Assembly (NCBI GenBank): GCA_964483725.1
Contig: CAZACQ010000020.1
Location: 1 to 17,724 of the forward strand
Source of the DNA: CAZACQ01 sp964483725
GTDB taxonomy: Bacteria; Patescibacteriota; Gracilibacteria; Absconditabacterales; Absconditicoccaceae
Reading direction: 5' to 3'
Length of the DNA: 17,724 nt
Positions 1 to 8,874 of the stretch are shown one piece after another. The position numbers were made by a program, and so were the translations under genes. Positions within the stretch are counted from its first letter, which is position 1. Each line of letters opens with the position of its first letter. The notes beneath the pieces are model-generated. The model made no database searches. It was given only the letters and a program-made list of their open reading frames with translations, and was not told where the DNA came from.

Positions 1-13
1 GCGCCCGGGCGCA
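1..13 (+). tRNA. 3' end of a tRNA cut by the window edge (possibly tRNA-Arg)
   Basis: The window opens with a very GC-rich 13-mer in otherwise AT-rich DNA. CGGGCGC followed by A fits the 3' acceptor strand and discriminator base of a tRNA whose 5' end would be GCGCCCG, typical of bacterial tRNA-Arg; the preceding GCGCC would be the 3' half of the T stem. No CCA is encoded, as in the other tRNAs here. Bases 1-12 are also a perfect palindrome, so a REP-like hairpin tied to the adjacent transposase is the alternative. The missing upstream sequence decides. Confidence 0.5.
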
Positions 14-36
14 GATTTATATCCAAAATATTAAAG

Positions 37-558
37 ATGCCTATAAGATATACTAAATTATATCCTTATACTTATTATCACATATTTAACCGCGGTTTTG
101 AGAAACAAACTATTTTTTATGATTATCAAGACTACGATAGATTTTATAAAACTATGCTTAGGTACAACAAAGATGATTTCCCCAAAATAGATATAGCCTC
201 TTACTGCTTTTTACCCAACCATTTTCATTTCATACTAATTTCTAAATCAGATGATGAGTATTATATATCCAATTTTATGAGAAAACTACAACAGTCCTAT
301 TCCCAATTTTTCAAAATCAAGCACTCTCTTTGAAAATGACAATTTTTTGAATGAAGATTTAAAGCAAAACCAATTCAAGATGAAGCTTATCTACAGCAAT
401 GCTTTGTATATGTGAATTTCAATCCTGTGAAACATTGACTAGTAGAAGATATTAATCATTGGGATTATACTAGCTATCATATGCTAGATGATGAAGATAA
501 AAAACAGTATTTAAGTGTAAGTAAGCAAATTTGAATATTAGACGATCTAGAATTTTAA
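37..558 (+). CDS. REP-associated tyrosine transposase (RAYT, IS200/IS605-like Y1_Tnp)
   Basis: A 173-residue single-strand DNA transposase of the HUH/Y1 superfamily, complete only if TGA is Gly. The metal-binding HUH pair is in NHFHFIL (His62, His64). The likely catalytic Tyr88 lies in the helix LQQSYSQFF. The family block FEGRFKAKPI is at about 105-113 and YVNFNPVKHGLV at 125-136. These are RAYT hallmarks; RAYTs cut and join single-stranded DNA at REP hairpins. Five in-frame TGA codons fall in the second half, including the conserved Gly of FEGRF and of KHGLV, so the gene is adapted to the host code and is not a fresh arrival from a standard-code organism. It contains the only CGC Arg codon I noticed (FNRG). 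It lies directly after a probable tRNA 3' end. No terminal repeats of an IS are visible, so it looks like a solitary domesticated gene. Confidence 0.9.
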
Positions 559-636
559 CCCCGGATCAATTTCTAGTCACATATAAGACAAAAAATTCGT
601 ATACTTATATGAAGTTTTATAATTAACAAATATAAT

Positions 637-1890
637 ATGAAAAAATTATTATTTAGCATCTTGTTTGTATTTTTTTTCTCAAGTGCTAGTGCATATGATC
701 TATCTATAGATGATCAAGAACTAGTATCCAACTTTTTGGATAGACTGGAGTCAGAATATGAAGCCAATCCTAGCAAAATAGATACTGTAAACAATAATTT
801 ATCTAGAATTATGCCTCAGTTTGAATCCAATCCTAGAATATATGCTGTATTGTCATTGATACTTGAATTTAATCAAAACTACACAGAAAGAACTGATATT
901 CAAGACGAAGAAGAGGATGAAATAATTGAAGATGACACAAAAGATGAGAATGATGAAGATATTGCAGATGATGAAAATGATGAGATAAATGATTTTGATG
1001 AAATTGACTATTCCAAGTATGATTACAAAATCTTATCTTTTGACCTAGAGCCAAGATTTGATGATTGATTGCTTACTGATGTTTATACATTCAATGTATG
1101 AGATGATTTGGACCTTAATCATCTTGTAGATGAAGCTGTATTGCTGCATGATGATAAAAAGCTTTCTTATGCTTATGTAGAAGAAGAGGATTGAGAATAT
1201 TATTTGCATTTTGACCTGTGATCTGAGCATTTTTTTATGACCAGGAACAATTATTATACTTTTGATCTATACTTGAAAATCAATAAGCCTAGATCTGCTG
1301 ATCATATTGGTAAATTAGAATTTTCATTATGAACTACTCCATTGGATGCTAGAGATTGAACATCTGATGGTATTAGGGTGTTGTCTAGTGGTAGTGGTAT
1401 GCCTATGAATACAAATCTTGATTTTAGGACAAATACACAACATTTGGTATTGAAGTCTTGAGTATTGATTGATAATATAGATGATTTATCATATACAAAT
1501 GCATACAAATTTGATTTGCATGTATGAGATGAGAGACTTCAGCTTTATGAGTTCAAATTTGATATAACAGGTTGATTTGTAAACAATTTGCCTGATAGTG
1601 CAGAATTTGTACTTTATTACAACAACAATATATTTGATAGAATATCAGCTTCTGAATTGTCAGATGGATATCTTGTATTTGAACATACTTGAGATGCTGA
1701 TGATTTTATTAGTGCTAGATCTAGCTGAAATTTTAGATTAGAAATACAATGACAGTCTGGAGTATCTTGATCTAGAGATATTAGACTTCAAAACATAGTT
1801 ATATGAGATGGATTTTGATGAAAAATAGAAAATCTGAATGATTATTCAAATACTTGATTGCCAGCTGATTGGCAAACACATAGATACTAA
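637..1890 (+). CDS. secreted acidic protein with two beta-sandwich-like repeats
   Basis: A 417-residue protein that I cannot name. Residues 1-19 are a clear Sec signal peptide (MKKLLFSILFVFFF then SSASA, cut near Ala19). A helical segment follows, then a strongly Asp/Glu-rich linker at about 89-132. The rest is beta-rich, with two related segments at about 135-215 and 290-375. Both have the pattern strand, FD or FN, charged turn, LLHDD or LYYNN, YLHF or YLVF, then LYLKI or FRLEI. This resembles the repeated Ig-like folds of CPR surface proteins. TGA encodes many turn glycines. A possible -10 (TATAAT, 618-623) is only 13 bases before the ATG, which would give a very short leader. The next gene starts from its own promoter 11 bases after the stop. 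A cell-surface or extracellular role is inferred. Confidence 0.8.
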
Positions 1891-1901
1891 TCAACATCAA
1901 C

Positions 1902-1929
1902 TTGACATTTGTACTTAGATACTTATATA
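1902..1929 (+). promoter_or_regulatory. sigma-70-type promoter, TTGACA-16-TATATA
   Basis: TTGACA at 1902-1907 and TATATA at 1924-1929, spacer 16, lie just after the stop of the secreted-protein gene and about 30 bases before the ATG at 1960. TATGAT at 1928-1933 is an alternative -10 with a poorer 20-base spacer. Confidence 0.55.
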
Positions 1930-1959
1930 TGATATTATTTATTTGGATAATGAAGTTTT

Positions 1960-2628
1960 ATGGAAGAAAAGAATTTGTGAAAGATTGCTGATGTTTTTAA
2001 ATACCTTTCTTATGTTTTGGCTGCAGCATTTGTTTTGTTGGTGATTTATATATTATTTAATAGCTATCAAGAAGGTTTTGATAGGTATTATCTAGATACT
2101 GATGATCAACTTGCTTCTGTTCAGTGAGAAATGACAGTTTGAACTTGAGATGAACAAGCTCATATAGAAGATTTGGAAGCTTTGTCTGAGCAAAATAGAC
2201 ATTCTCCTGATGAAGTATACGAAATTGCTTCTTTGCATGCAGATTTGTGACAAGTGGGTAAATCAATATTGGTTATAGAAAATTATCTAGAATTATGAGA
2301 ATGAGATGTATATTCAAATGCTCACTTTCATGAATTAGCTGCTTTGCTTTATGAAGAGATATGTGACAAAGATGAAATTGCTTATTGTAGAGAAGGACTT
2401 AGACATTTTGTGAAATTGTATGAAGCTTGAGTTTCTGAATTATATTTACAAAATATAGCAAATATACTTTGGAGAATGTGAGACGAGAGAGCAGAGGATG
2501 TATTGGAAATGTATGAGTCTTATGAATGAGCTCAGCAATGAGTCCCAGATCAAGATGGAGAAATGGAGCTTGATGCTTCTGATCTTGATATAGAGGGTGA
2601 TGCTATAGAATTTGAATATGAAGAATAA
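1960..2628 (+). CDS. membrane-anchored TPR-like protein
   Basis: A 222-residue protein with no family I can name. One transmembrane helix lies at about 15-33 (LSYVLAAAFVLLVIYILF) after a short N-terminal segment, so it is probably a signal anchor with the bulk outside. From about 70 to 185 the protein is alpha-helical with TPR/SEL1-like spacing: SPDEVYEIASLHADLGQVGKSI, NAHFHELAALLYEEI and LYLQNIANILWRMGDERAEDVLEMYESY. Helical hairpins of this kind usually serve protein-protein contacts. The last 35 residues are highly acidic. It follows the secreted acidic protein, so the two may act together at the envelope. A later start is unlikely, since the chosen ATG directly precedes the anchor. It ends in a strong hairpin terminator shared with the convergent minus-strand gene. 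Confidence 0.75.
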
Positions 2629-2656
2629 AAAAACAAGCCATATGGCTTGTTTTTTT
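2629..2656. terminator. bidirectional intrinsic terminator
   Basis: An A-run, the perfect inverted repeat ACAAGCCA/TATGGCTTGT (about 2633-2650) and a T-run. It works in both directions and separates the plus-strand TPR-like gene from the convergent DUF177-like gene, whose stop codon overlaps its T-tract. Confidence 0.85.
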
Positions 2657-3170
2657 ATTTCTTATAAATCCAGTTTATACTTCATCATGATTCAAAATTA
2701 TCCAAATCTTCTACTTGAAGGTCGACTGTGTCTTTTTCTTCGTCCATTTGTATTGCTTTTGGAGATTTCATTACCATAGGTTTGCTTAACAATATTGATT
2801 GTGTTATCATATCTTCTACATCTATTGTTAGATCTTTGCTATCTATTTCACCCAAATCATCGTCAAAATCTTCTAATTTTTCTTCATGTTTCAAAAGAAC
2901 AAATTTCATATCATAATAATCAATTTCTGTTTCTCGTACAAATTCTTCTCATGTGATATCACATTCTTCATTAAGTTTAGCTTTCAGATTTTTTATCATT
3001 ACCAATACAGTTTTTTCATCTAATCATTCAAGTACTATTTTTCAGCTAATTCATTCTTCATTTAGATTTGCTATTTTTTTAGTATGTTTGTTTTCAAAAT
3101 CAATTTCATCTAAACTTCAAACATTCAAAAGCAGGTCTGATACTTTTATTTTGAATCCAAAATCTTTCAT
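2655..3170 (-). CDS. DUF177 / YceD-like protein (large-subunit rRNA accumulation)
   Basis: A 171-residue cytosolic protein starting at ATG 3170 and ending in TAA at 2655. The layout follows DUF177: an N-terminal beta segment (FKIKVSDLLLNVGSL), a GISGKIVLEGL motif at about 40-50, then the CDITGEEFVRETEIDYYDMKF block at about 72-92, which stands where YceD proteins have C.RTLE and a beta strand. The acidic linker and the IDVEDMITQSILLSKP helix near 116-130 match iDl.e.i.e.llL.lP. YceD proteins are linked to 23S rRNA/50S maturation and usually sit beside rpmF (L32), which is absent here. The second Cys pair of some family members is not visible. One CGA codon (2934-2936) lies in FVxETEI. Three TGA near the C-terminus and elsewhere must be read as Gly. 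Confidence 0.65.
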
Positions 3171-3205
3171 TTATTTACTCTTTAATTGATTTAAAATTTA
3201 ACTTA

Positions 3206-3233
3206 TTTATAATCTATTTTAGCCATTTTTCAA
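3206..3233 (-). promoter_or_regulatory. promoter of the DUF177-like gene, TTGAAA-16-TATAAA
   Basis: On the minus strand the -35 TTGAAA occupies 3233-3228 and the -10 TATAAA occupies 3211-3206, spacer 16, about 35 bases upstream of the ATG at 3170. It is divergent from the cysS promoter. Confidence 0.65.
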
Positions 3234-3252
3234 GCCTTGTATAATAAATTTA

Positions 3253-3280
3253 TTGATAAATATTGTATTTTTTATATAAT
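3253..3280 (+). promoter_or_regulatory. cysS promoter, TTGATA-16-TATAAT
   Basis: TTGATA at 3253-3258 and a consensus TATAAT at 3275-3280 with a 16-base spacer, giving a leader of roughly 30 bases before the ATG at 3317. No T-box-like structured leader is visible. Confidence 0.7.
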
Positions 3281-3316
3281 GCTATAAATTTGATTTAGTT
3301 TAATTAAATAATATTT

Positions 3317-4807
3317 ATGGATTTTTTTATTTACAATACTTTGACAAGAAAAAAAGAAAAATTTGAGCCATATTATATTGATGGTAAAAAAGATTTTGTT
3401 TGAATTTATACTTGTGGGCCTACTGTATACTCTGATCCACATTTGGGTAATCTAAGAGCTTTTGTTTTTGCTGGACTTTTGTGAGATACGATTAGAAATA
3501 TTTTGTATTTGCCTACAAAACATGTTTTGAATATTACTGATGTGGGACATCTTAGTGATGATTGAGATGATGGTGAAGACAAATTAGAAAAATGAGCAAG
3601 TAGAGAATGAACTACAGCTTGGGATATAGCAAGCAAATATGAAAAAAATTTTATGAAGTATATGTCAGATTTATCTTTAAATTTTGATTTTTTTCCTAGA
3701 GCTACTGATAATATAAGTGAGCAAATAGAAATTATCAAAGACTTGGAATCTAAGTGATTTACTTATATTATTAAAAATGATTGAGTATATATGGATACTT
3801 CCAAGATAAGTGATTATTGAAAACTTATTTGAGACAATTATCAAAAACATATTGAGTGACTTCAGCAATGAGCTAGAGTATCAAATGATAACAAAAGAAA
3901 TATTACTGATTTTGCATTATGGAAATTTTCTCCAAGTTCAGAAAAAAGGCATATGGAGTGGGATTCTCCATGGTGAGTTTGATTTCCAGGTTGGCATTTA
4001 GAATGTTCTGCTATGTCTAGGAAATATTTATGAGATTTTTTTGATATACATACTTGAGGAGTAGATCATATCACTACACACCATACAAATGAAATTGCAC
4101 AAAGTGAATGTTCTTTTGCATGAGACAATTGATCTTGGGTGAAATATTGGATGCATTCACAGTTTTTAAACATTGATTGATCAAAGATTTCCAAATCTGC
4201 TTGACATACACTTTCTATTCCTGATCTTATAGAAAAATGATATAGTTCATATGATCTTAGATATTTTTATCTTACAGCACATTATAGAAGCTTTTTAGAT
4301 TTTACTTGGGAAGCATTAGATAGAGCTCACAAGACTAGGAATAATATAGTGAAAAAGCTTGTTTCCAACAAACATATCAACTCTTTGAATGCATATTGAA
4401 TGACTTTTTCTGATATTCAAAATTTAGTTAAGAATGAAGACTCTCTTCAATTACTTAAAGAATTAACAGATGCTTTATTGGATGATCTGAATACTCCAAA
4501 ATTTTTGTCTATTTTGAATAAAAATATAAATAAACTAAATTATGAATCTATGGAGATTGTTGCTTGGTTTGATTATTATATAGTTAAATTATGACTTATA
4601 GAAGATGCAAAGAATCTTATTTATGCTTCTAATAAGATAAAAATACCTTACTATATCCAGCAACTTGCTCAAGAAAGACGAAAAGCGAAAGTAGAGAAAA
4701 ATTTTAAAAAAGCAGATGAGATAAGAGATAAATTGTACTATCAATGATTTGTTGTAAAAGACTTTAAAGATACTTATATTATAAAGCATAAGTTAGATGA
4801 GCAATAA
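3317..4807 (+). CDS. cysS: cysteinyl-tRNA synthetase
   Basis: A 496-residue class I aminoacyl-tRNA synthetase that charges tRNA-Cys with cysteine using ATP in the cytosol. CGPTVYSDPHLGNLRAF at about 33-49 holds the first zinc Cys (C33) and the HIGH-type motif as HLGN. NITDVGHLSDDGDDGEDKL follows, then GWHLECSAMSRKYLG (zinc Cys near 230) and GGVDHITTHHTNEIAQSEC with the His zinc ligands. The KMSKS loop is KISKS at about 290-294. The C-terminal helical domain has AQERRKAKVEKNFKKADEIRDKL, matching the family tail. Length is normal for CysRS. More than a dozen Gly are TGA. The codon at 4679-4681 is a rare CGA at a variable position of the tail. Transcribed alone from its own promoter. Confidence 0.97.
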
Positions 4808-4813
4808 ATAATC

Positions 4814-4841
4814 TTGAATTAACTTAAAAATACTTTATTAT
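4814..4841 (+). promoter_or_regulatory. promoter of the small membrane-protein pair, TTGAAT-16-TATTAT
   Basis: TTGAAT at 4814-4819 and TATTAT at 4836-4841, spacer 16, just downstream of the cysS stop and about 30 bases before the ATG at 4873. Confidence 0.5.
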
Positions 4842-4872
4842 ATTCCTATATATTTTTATTAAAAAAACTAAA

Positions 4873-5325
4873 ATGAAAAAACTAATCCTTTATCTTATCT
4901 TAGTAATTGTGACTTTTTGATTTGCTTCTGCAAATAATTGGACTTTTGATACTGATACAAATGTATTAACTGATGAACAGGGTCAAGTTATATGAGATTC
5001 TGTATGAGATGATGCAGTAAGATGATGAGCTTGAATGCAGTGAGCTTGAGAAATTGAATGAGTTGCTCAACAACAAGAAGAACATCAATGATGATTGTTG
5101 AATTTTATTTCTGATGTTGTAAATTATCTATTAGCATTAGCTGCACTTGTTGCATTAATATATCTTCTTTATCATTGATTTATTATGGTGACTGCATCTG
5201 GTAATGAAGATAGGTTCAAAAAATGAGCTGCTTGACTGAAATATTGAACTATTGCATTGCTTTGAATTTGAGTTAGTTGGTTTATGATTAGTTTAGTATT
5301 TTATGTTGTTGAAATATCTACTTAA
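4873..5325 (+). CDS. T4SS pilin-like small membrane protein, copy 1
   Basis: A 150-residue protein with a Sec signal peptide (about 1-20, ending FASA). A Gly/Gln/Glu-rich segment follows at about 40-72, then two transmembrane helices (about 80-101 and 122-147) joined by a polar loop, IMVTASGNEDRFKKGAAG. The pattern signal peptide, TM, tSGneeryKKG, TM matches the T4SS-pilin-like (TrbC/VirB2-like) family common in Patescibacteria and often annotated simply as pilin. Of 19 Gly codons about 17 are TGA, so under the standard code the gene is invisible. The second copy follows after 27 bases in the same direction. A role in a surface filament or DNA/protein transfer apparatus is inference; no VirB4/VirB6 homologue lies in the window. 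Confidence 0.75.
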
Positions 5326-5352
5326 ATTTGATTTTATATTTAAATAGCAATA

Positions 5353-5793
5353 ATGATTAAAAGAGTATTGTTTTTAGTTCTAATTTGATTTTTTTGATCT
5401 TATTCAGTTTTATGAAACTTTGATTCTAGTCATCCATATGCAGATTGACAGGCAACTACTGACACGAGTGAGGTTGCTTCTGATAATATATGAGACTCAG
5501 ATCTGATTGATTGAATGATGTCTGCTGTATGAGTAGATTCTTATGCAAATGAAGATGGTTCTGCTTTGGCTTATATTCAGACTGTAATAAATTACTTTTT
5601 AGTAATTGTTTGATTTGTTGCTTTGATAGTAGTAATATATTGATTTTATTGAATGCTTTTTTCTGGAGAACATGAAGAATGATTTAATAAGGCAAAAAAA
5701 TATGTATTGAATTGATGAATTGCTATATTAGTAATGTGAATTTCTTGGTTTATAGTTTCATTTATTTTCTATATAATTCAACTTGCTATATAG
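5353..5793 (+). CDS. T4SS pilin-like small membrane protein, copy 2
   Basis: A 146-residue paralogue of the upstream gene with the same architecture. A signal peptide covers about 1-20 (MIKRVLFLVLIGFFGSYSV). An acidic soluble stretch runs to about 70, TM1 lies near 74-99 (INYFLVIVGFVALIVVIYGFYGML), the loop FSGEHEEGFNKAKKYVLNGG follows, and TM2 ends at the C-terminus (IAILVMGISWFIVSFIFYII). The loop matches the SGneekf.KakK motif of copy 1. There is no promoter or terminator in the 27-base gap, so the two are probably co-transcribed. Sequence outside the TM-loop-TM core is not conserved between the copies, suggesting two distinct subunits rather than a recent duplicate. Ends in TAG. Confidence 0.75.
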
Positions 5794-5833
5794 TATATAT
5801 TATGACATTTAAAATTAAAATTTTTTACTGTAA

Positions 5834-7285
5834 ATGAGAAAAAATAAGTTCTTGTATGATTTGACTATTGAAAAAATTTGATATGGTGGTATTTGAATTG
5901 CTACTCATGAAGACTGAAGAAAAATCATAATAAAATGAGGCCTTTTCCCTTGATTTGTAGTTGATTGTAAAATTATCAAAAAAAAGAAAGATTATATTCA
6001 AGCAAAATTGTTAGAAATAAAATCATATGGTGATAATTCTTTGATTGATACTTGTAAACATTACAAGGAATGATGTGGTGGATGCAAGTGGAGTATATTA
6101 GATTATGATACTCAGTTATCATATAAAAAAGATCTTATTTTGGATTCTTTTCGTTTTTTTAGTAAATTTATTGATAAGTTTTCAGATTTTGAAATGATTC
6201 CTGCACCCAGTCAGTGGTATTATAGAAATAAAATTGAATTTAGTTTTGGTAAGATTTTTCCTGAAGAAAATTGGAATTTGGGTTTTCATAAGCAGTGATT
6301 TTTTTCCAAAGTCGTAGATGTTCAAAGATGTTATTTGATATCAGAAAAGATGCATACTGTTTTTGATTATTTAAAAAATTTTTTGATAAATTCTTGATTA
6401 CCAGTTTATGATCAAAAAATTCATAAATGATTTTTTCGTCATTTAGTAATTAGACAATGAGAAAATGATTCTATTTTGGTAAATTTATCAATATCTGATA
6501 AATATTTTGAGCAAGTACCAAATGATAAACATTTGTGGGATAATTTAATAGAGGACATAAAAAATGATAGTTTTCTGTCAGAAAATGTAAATTCATTTTA
6601 TTTAACTTACAATAATGAACTATCAGATGCTATAAAATCTGATAAAAATCATTTAGTTCATTTGTATTGAGACTTGGACATTGTACAGACTCTTGATTTT
6701 GGCAAATCCAAAGCAAGTTTCAAGATATCTCCATTTTCTTTTTTTCAAACAAATACTGAATGTGCAGTAAGTTTATTCAAAACAGCTTTTGATATGGTTT
6801 GACCTGTCAATTGAGATATCTTGGACTTATATTGTGGTGCATGAGCTGTATGAATAAGTTATATGAAATATTTCTCTCTTGATTCCAAGCTTTATTGAAT
6901 TGAGATTGTTCTAGATGCTATTGAAAATGCTAAAGATAATGCAAAGCTGAATTGAATGATTTCAAATACTTATTTTGTATCTGGACAGTGTCACAAAGTT
7001 TATAATGATGATAATATAAAATCTTGAATAAATAATTTATGATTGATAATATTGGATCCTCCAAGGTCATGACTGGAGAAAGATATTATTAATTTTCTAT
7101 GAGAGCTAAAAAAATCCAATCCACAACTGAAAATTTTATATATCTCATGCAACCCTGTAACAATGTCAAGAGACTTACAGCTATTAGATGACTTATGATA
7201 TGATTTGCTAGACTTTAAATCTGTTGATATGTTCCCAAATACTCACCATATTGAATCAATTTGACTTTTATCAGCTAAATCTTAA
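5834..7285 (+). CDS. rlmD: RlmD/TrmA-family (uracil-5-)-RNA methyltransferase
   Basis: A 483-residue SAM-dependent m5U methyltransferase, most like RlmD/RumA, which acts on 23S rRNA. The N-terminal TRAM-like region holds IEKIGYGGIGIA and KGGLFPGFVV (about 12-43). The Fe-S cluster cysteines are spaced C-x5-C-x2-C (about 74, 80, 83), with a fourth near 165 (VQRCY), the RumA arrangement. The block FKISPFSFFQTNTECA (about 295-310) is followed by SAM motif I LDLYCGAGAVGIS, then GIEIV, then DPPRSGLEKDI. The nucleophile Cys lies in YISCNPVTMSRDL (about 438), and FPNTHHIESI is at the C-terminus. Every core motif is intact. TrmA and RlmCD homologues share the catalytic core, so the exact uridine is uncertain. 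It follows the pilin pair by 40 bases with no promoter I can see. Confidence 0.92.
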
Positions 7286-7303
7286 AAAAAACTTAAATTT
7301 CTC

Positions 7304-7331
7304 TTGAAATATGCTTTTTATATTTTATAAT
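7304..7331 (+). promoter_or_regulatory. type IV pilin promoter, TTGAAA-16-TATAAT
   Basis: TTGAAA at 7304-7309 and perfect TATAAT at 7326-7331 with a 16-base spacer, one of the closest matches to consensus in the window, fitting strong expression of a major pilin. The 50-60 base leader contains the hairpin listed separately. Confidence 0.75.
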
Positions 7332-7337
7332 ATATGC

Positions 7338-7367
7338 ACTATCAAATTCATAATAAATTATGATAGT
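7338..7367 (+). promoter_or_regulatory. hairpin in the pilin mRNA leader
   Basis: ACTATCA (7338-7344) and TGATAGT (7361-7367) form a 7-bp stem with a 16-base loop right at the predicted transcript start. It could stabilise the message 5' end or be an operator. Function is not shown. Confidence 0.35.
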
Positions 7368-7392
7368 AATTTAAATAAGTAAATAAAGAAAA

Positions 7393-8058
7393 ATGATAGG
7401 AAAAAAGAAAGCTTTTACATTGGTAGAAATGTTGATCGTAGTAGTAATTATTGGTATTTTGGCTGCTGCATTGGTTCCTAGACTTACATGAGCTCAAGCT
7501 GCTGCAAGAGACTCTGCTAGAAAATCAGACTTGAACCAAATATCTACAGCTTTGATAATGTATTCAGACCAAAGAGGTGAATTCCCATTTAGTTGAAATG
7601 ATGCAAATTGTGCTGTAGACATCTGACCAAACCTTCAAGCAAATTTACCAGAAGTACCAGTAGATCCACAAGCACAATCTGTAGCTTATTGAACACAATC
7701 AGGTTGATGTGCAGGTTGAAGTTATGCATATGCTCCAATATTAAATAGAGGTTCAGAACAATCAGCATTTGTTTTGATTTCAAATCAAGAAACATTCTAT
7801 AATAATATGAACTATGTGTTAACATGAGAAGTTGCTTCTGATGATGACTTTGCTCTTTGGGAAGATGACTGGAATGGTGAAAACCCAACTGAGACACCTG
7901 AAGCATTAACTTCACATGTAGACTATGTTGATTTTGTTAATACTTTATGTAGAAATGGTGTTTGAGATGAAGAGGTTGAACCTGGTGACTCAGAATATTG
8001 AACTAGATGTCAAGCTAGAGAAAGAGATAGATGAGTTTGGGTAGTTACAAACGGTTAA
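7393..8058 (+). CDS. type IV pilin (class III signal, PilA/PulG-like)
   Basis: A 221-residue prepilin. The N-terminus MIGKKKAFTLVEMLIVVVIIGILAAALVPRL is a classic prepilin leader plus hydrophobic helix, with Glu5 of the mature protein present. The residue before the cleavage site is Ala rather than the usual Gly (KA/FTLVE). The helix continues as AQAAARDSARKSDLNQISTALIMYSDQRGEFP. The globular domain contains four Cys (NCAV, GGCAG, LCRNG, TRCQA), enough for two disulfides, one near the C-terminus like the pilin D-loop. Gly codons split about 10 TGA to 10 GGT/GGA, far more GGN than the neighbours. The gene has its own strong promoter and a terminator, consistent with an abundant filament subunit exported through a type II/IV pilus machine not encoded here. 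Confidence 0.93.
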
Positions 8059-8083
8059 TATTATATTACTTTTTCAAAAAATA

Positions 8084-8112
8084 AAAAACTCCACTTATGT
8101 GGAGTTTTTTTT
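8084..8112 (+). terminator. intrinsic terminator after the pilin
   Basis: Stem ACTCCAC (8088-8094), loop TTAT, GTGGAGT (8099-8105), preceded by an A-run and followed by eight T. It may act in both directions. Confidence 0.9.
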
Positions 8113-8172
8113 GTAAGTCAATAAATGATGCTTCTTATTTTATTTAAATCAAAACAAAATACTTTAGTATAT

Positions 8173-8201
8173 TTGACTTTTGCACTACAAAAAATTATAA
8201 T
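8173..8201 (+). promoter_or_regulatory. promoter, TTGACT-17-TATAAT
   Basis: TTGACT at 8173-8178 and TATAAT at 8196-8201, spacer 17, with a leader of about 32 bases to the ATG at 8240. Confidence 0.7.
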
Positions 8202-8239
8202 AAATATAATTTAGTTTTAAAAAAATAAATACAAAAATA

Positions 8240-8797
8240 ATGAATAAACAAGAAAAAGCTTTGGCATCTTTGGAGAACTTGCTTACAAATATAGAGTCAG
8301 AAGTAAAAAGAGCTAGATTGATGATAAAAAATATAAATTCTTGAGATTTGGATGAAGCAAATAATCAATGAGAAAATATCCAAGATATTGCTAGTAAACT
8401 TATGAATTATGAAGAACAAGATAATATAAAAGTTATTGAATGAGTTTATGATGGTTATTTTATGATTGGTTCAGATGATAAGAAGTATCCAGTACCTATG
8501 AATTATAGTAGTAAAACAAAATTAGTTCCAGGTGATGTTATGAAACTTAGAGTATTGGAAGATGGTAAATTGATGTATAAGCTTATTGGTCCAGCTCCTA
8601 GAAATTATATCAAAGCAACTTTAAGTAAATCAGAAGATGATAAGTATATTGCTATTACTGATGAATGACATATATATGAACTTAATCAGGCGGCAGTTAC
8701 ATTTTTTAAATGAAAAGCTTGAGACGAGCTTAGTATTATAGTGAATCCAGAAAGTACTATAAGTATAGCTGCAATTGAGGCAGTAATTTCAAATTAG
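8240..8797 (+). CDS. conserved CPR-type hypothetical protein (coiled coil plus small beta domain)
   Basis: A 185-residue cytosolic protein of unknown function. Residues 1-60 are a helical, probably coiled-coil segment (LASLENLLTNIESEVKRARLMIKNI). The central part, VIEGVYDGYFMIGSDDKKYPVPMNYSSKTKLVPGDVMKLRVLEDGKLMYKLIGPAPRNYIKATL at about 66-128, resembles a conserved block I associate with Patescibacteria hypotheticals. GDxLKLxxxxDGxxxYK suggests a small OB/SH3-like barrel. A C-terminal beta part (about 130-185) follows. About half of its Gly codons are GGT, like the pilin and HU, hinting at high expression. It has its own near-consensus promoter. I do not assign a role; a nucleic-acid- or transcription-associated factor is only a guess from coiled coil plus barrel. 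Confidence 0.8.
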
Positions 8798-8811
8798 ATA
8801 TGTATTTATTC

Positions 8812-8839
8812 TTGAAAAAAAATAAAATATTTGTATACA
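8812..8839 (+). promoter_or_regulatory. promoter, TTGAAA-16-TATACA
   Basis: TTGAAA at 8812-8817 and TATACA at 8834-8839, spacer 16, between the conserved hypothetical and the coiled-coil gene starting at 8875. Confidence 0.5.
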
Positions 8840-8874
8840 ATTATAAGTATCTTTTTAAAAAGAATAATTAAATT

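Noticed and set aside
1..12. GC-rich palindrome as a restriction-modification site or origin element
   Set aside because: It is at the window edge and fits a tRNA 3' acceptor better; no supporting gene or repeat is present.
869..1054. Minus-strand open frame opposite the acidic protein
   Set aside because: It is the shadow of a D/E-rich coding stretch (His/Leu-rich translation), with no promoter and no family.
7589..7915. Minus-strand 108-codon frame inside the pilin
   Set aside because: It lies wholly within the pilin globular domain, has no promoter, and its translation is low-complexity Leu/His/Gln.
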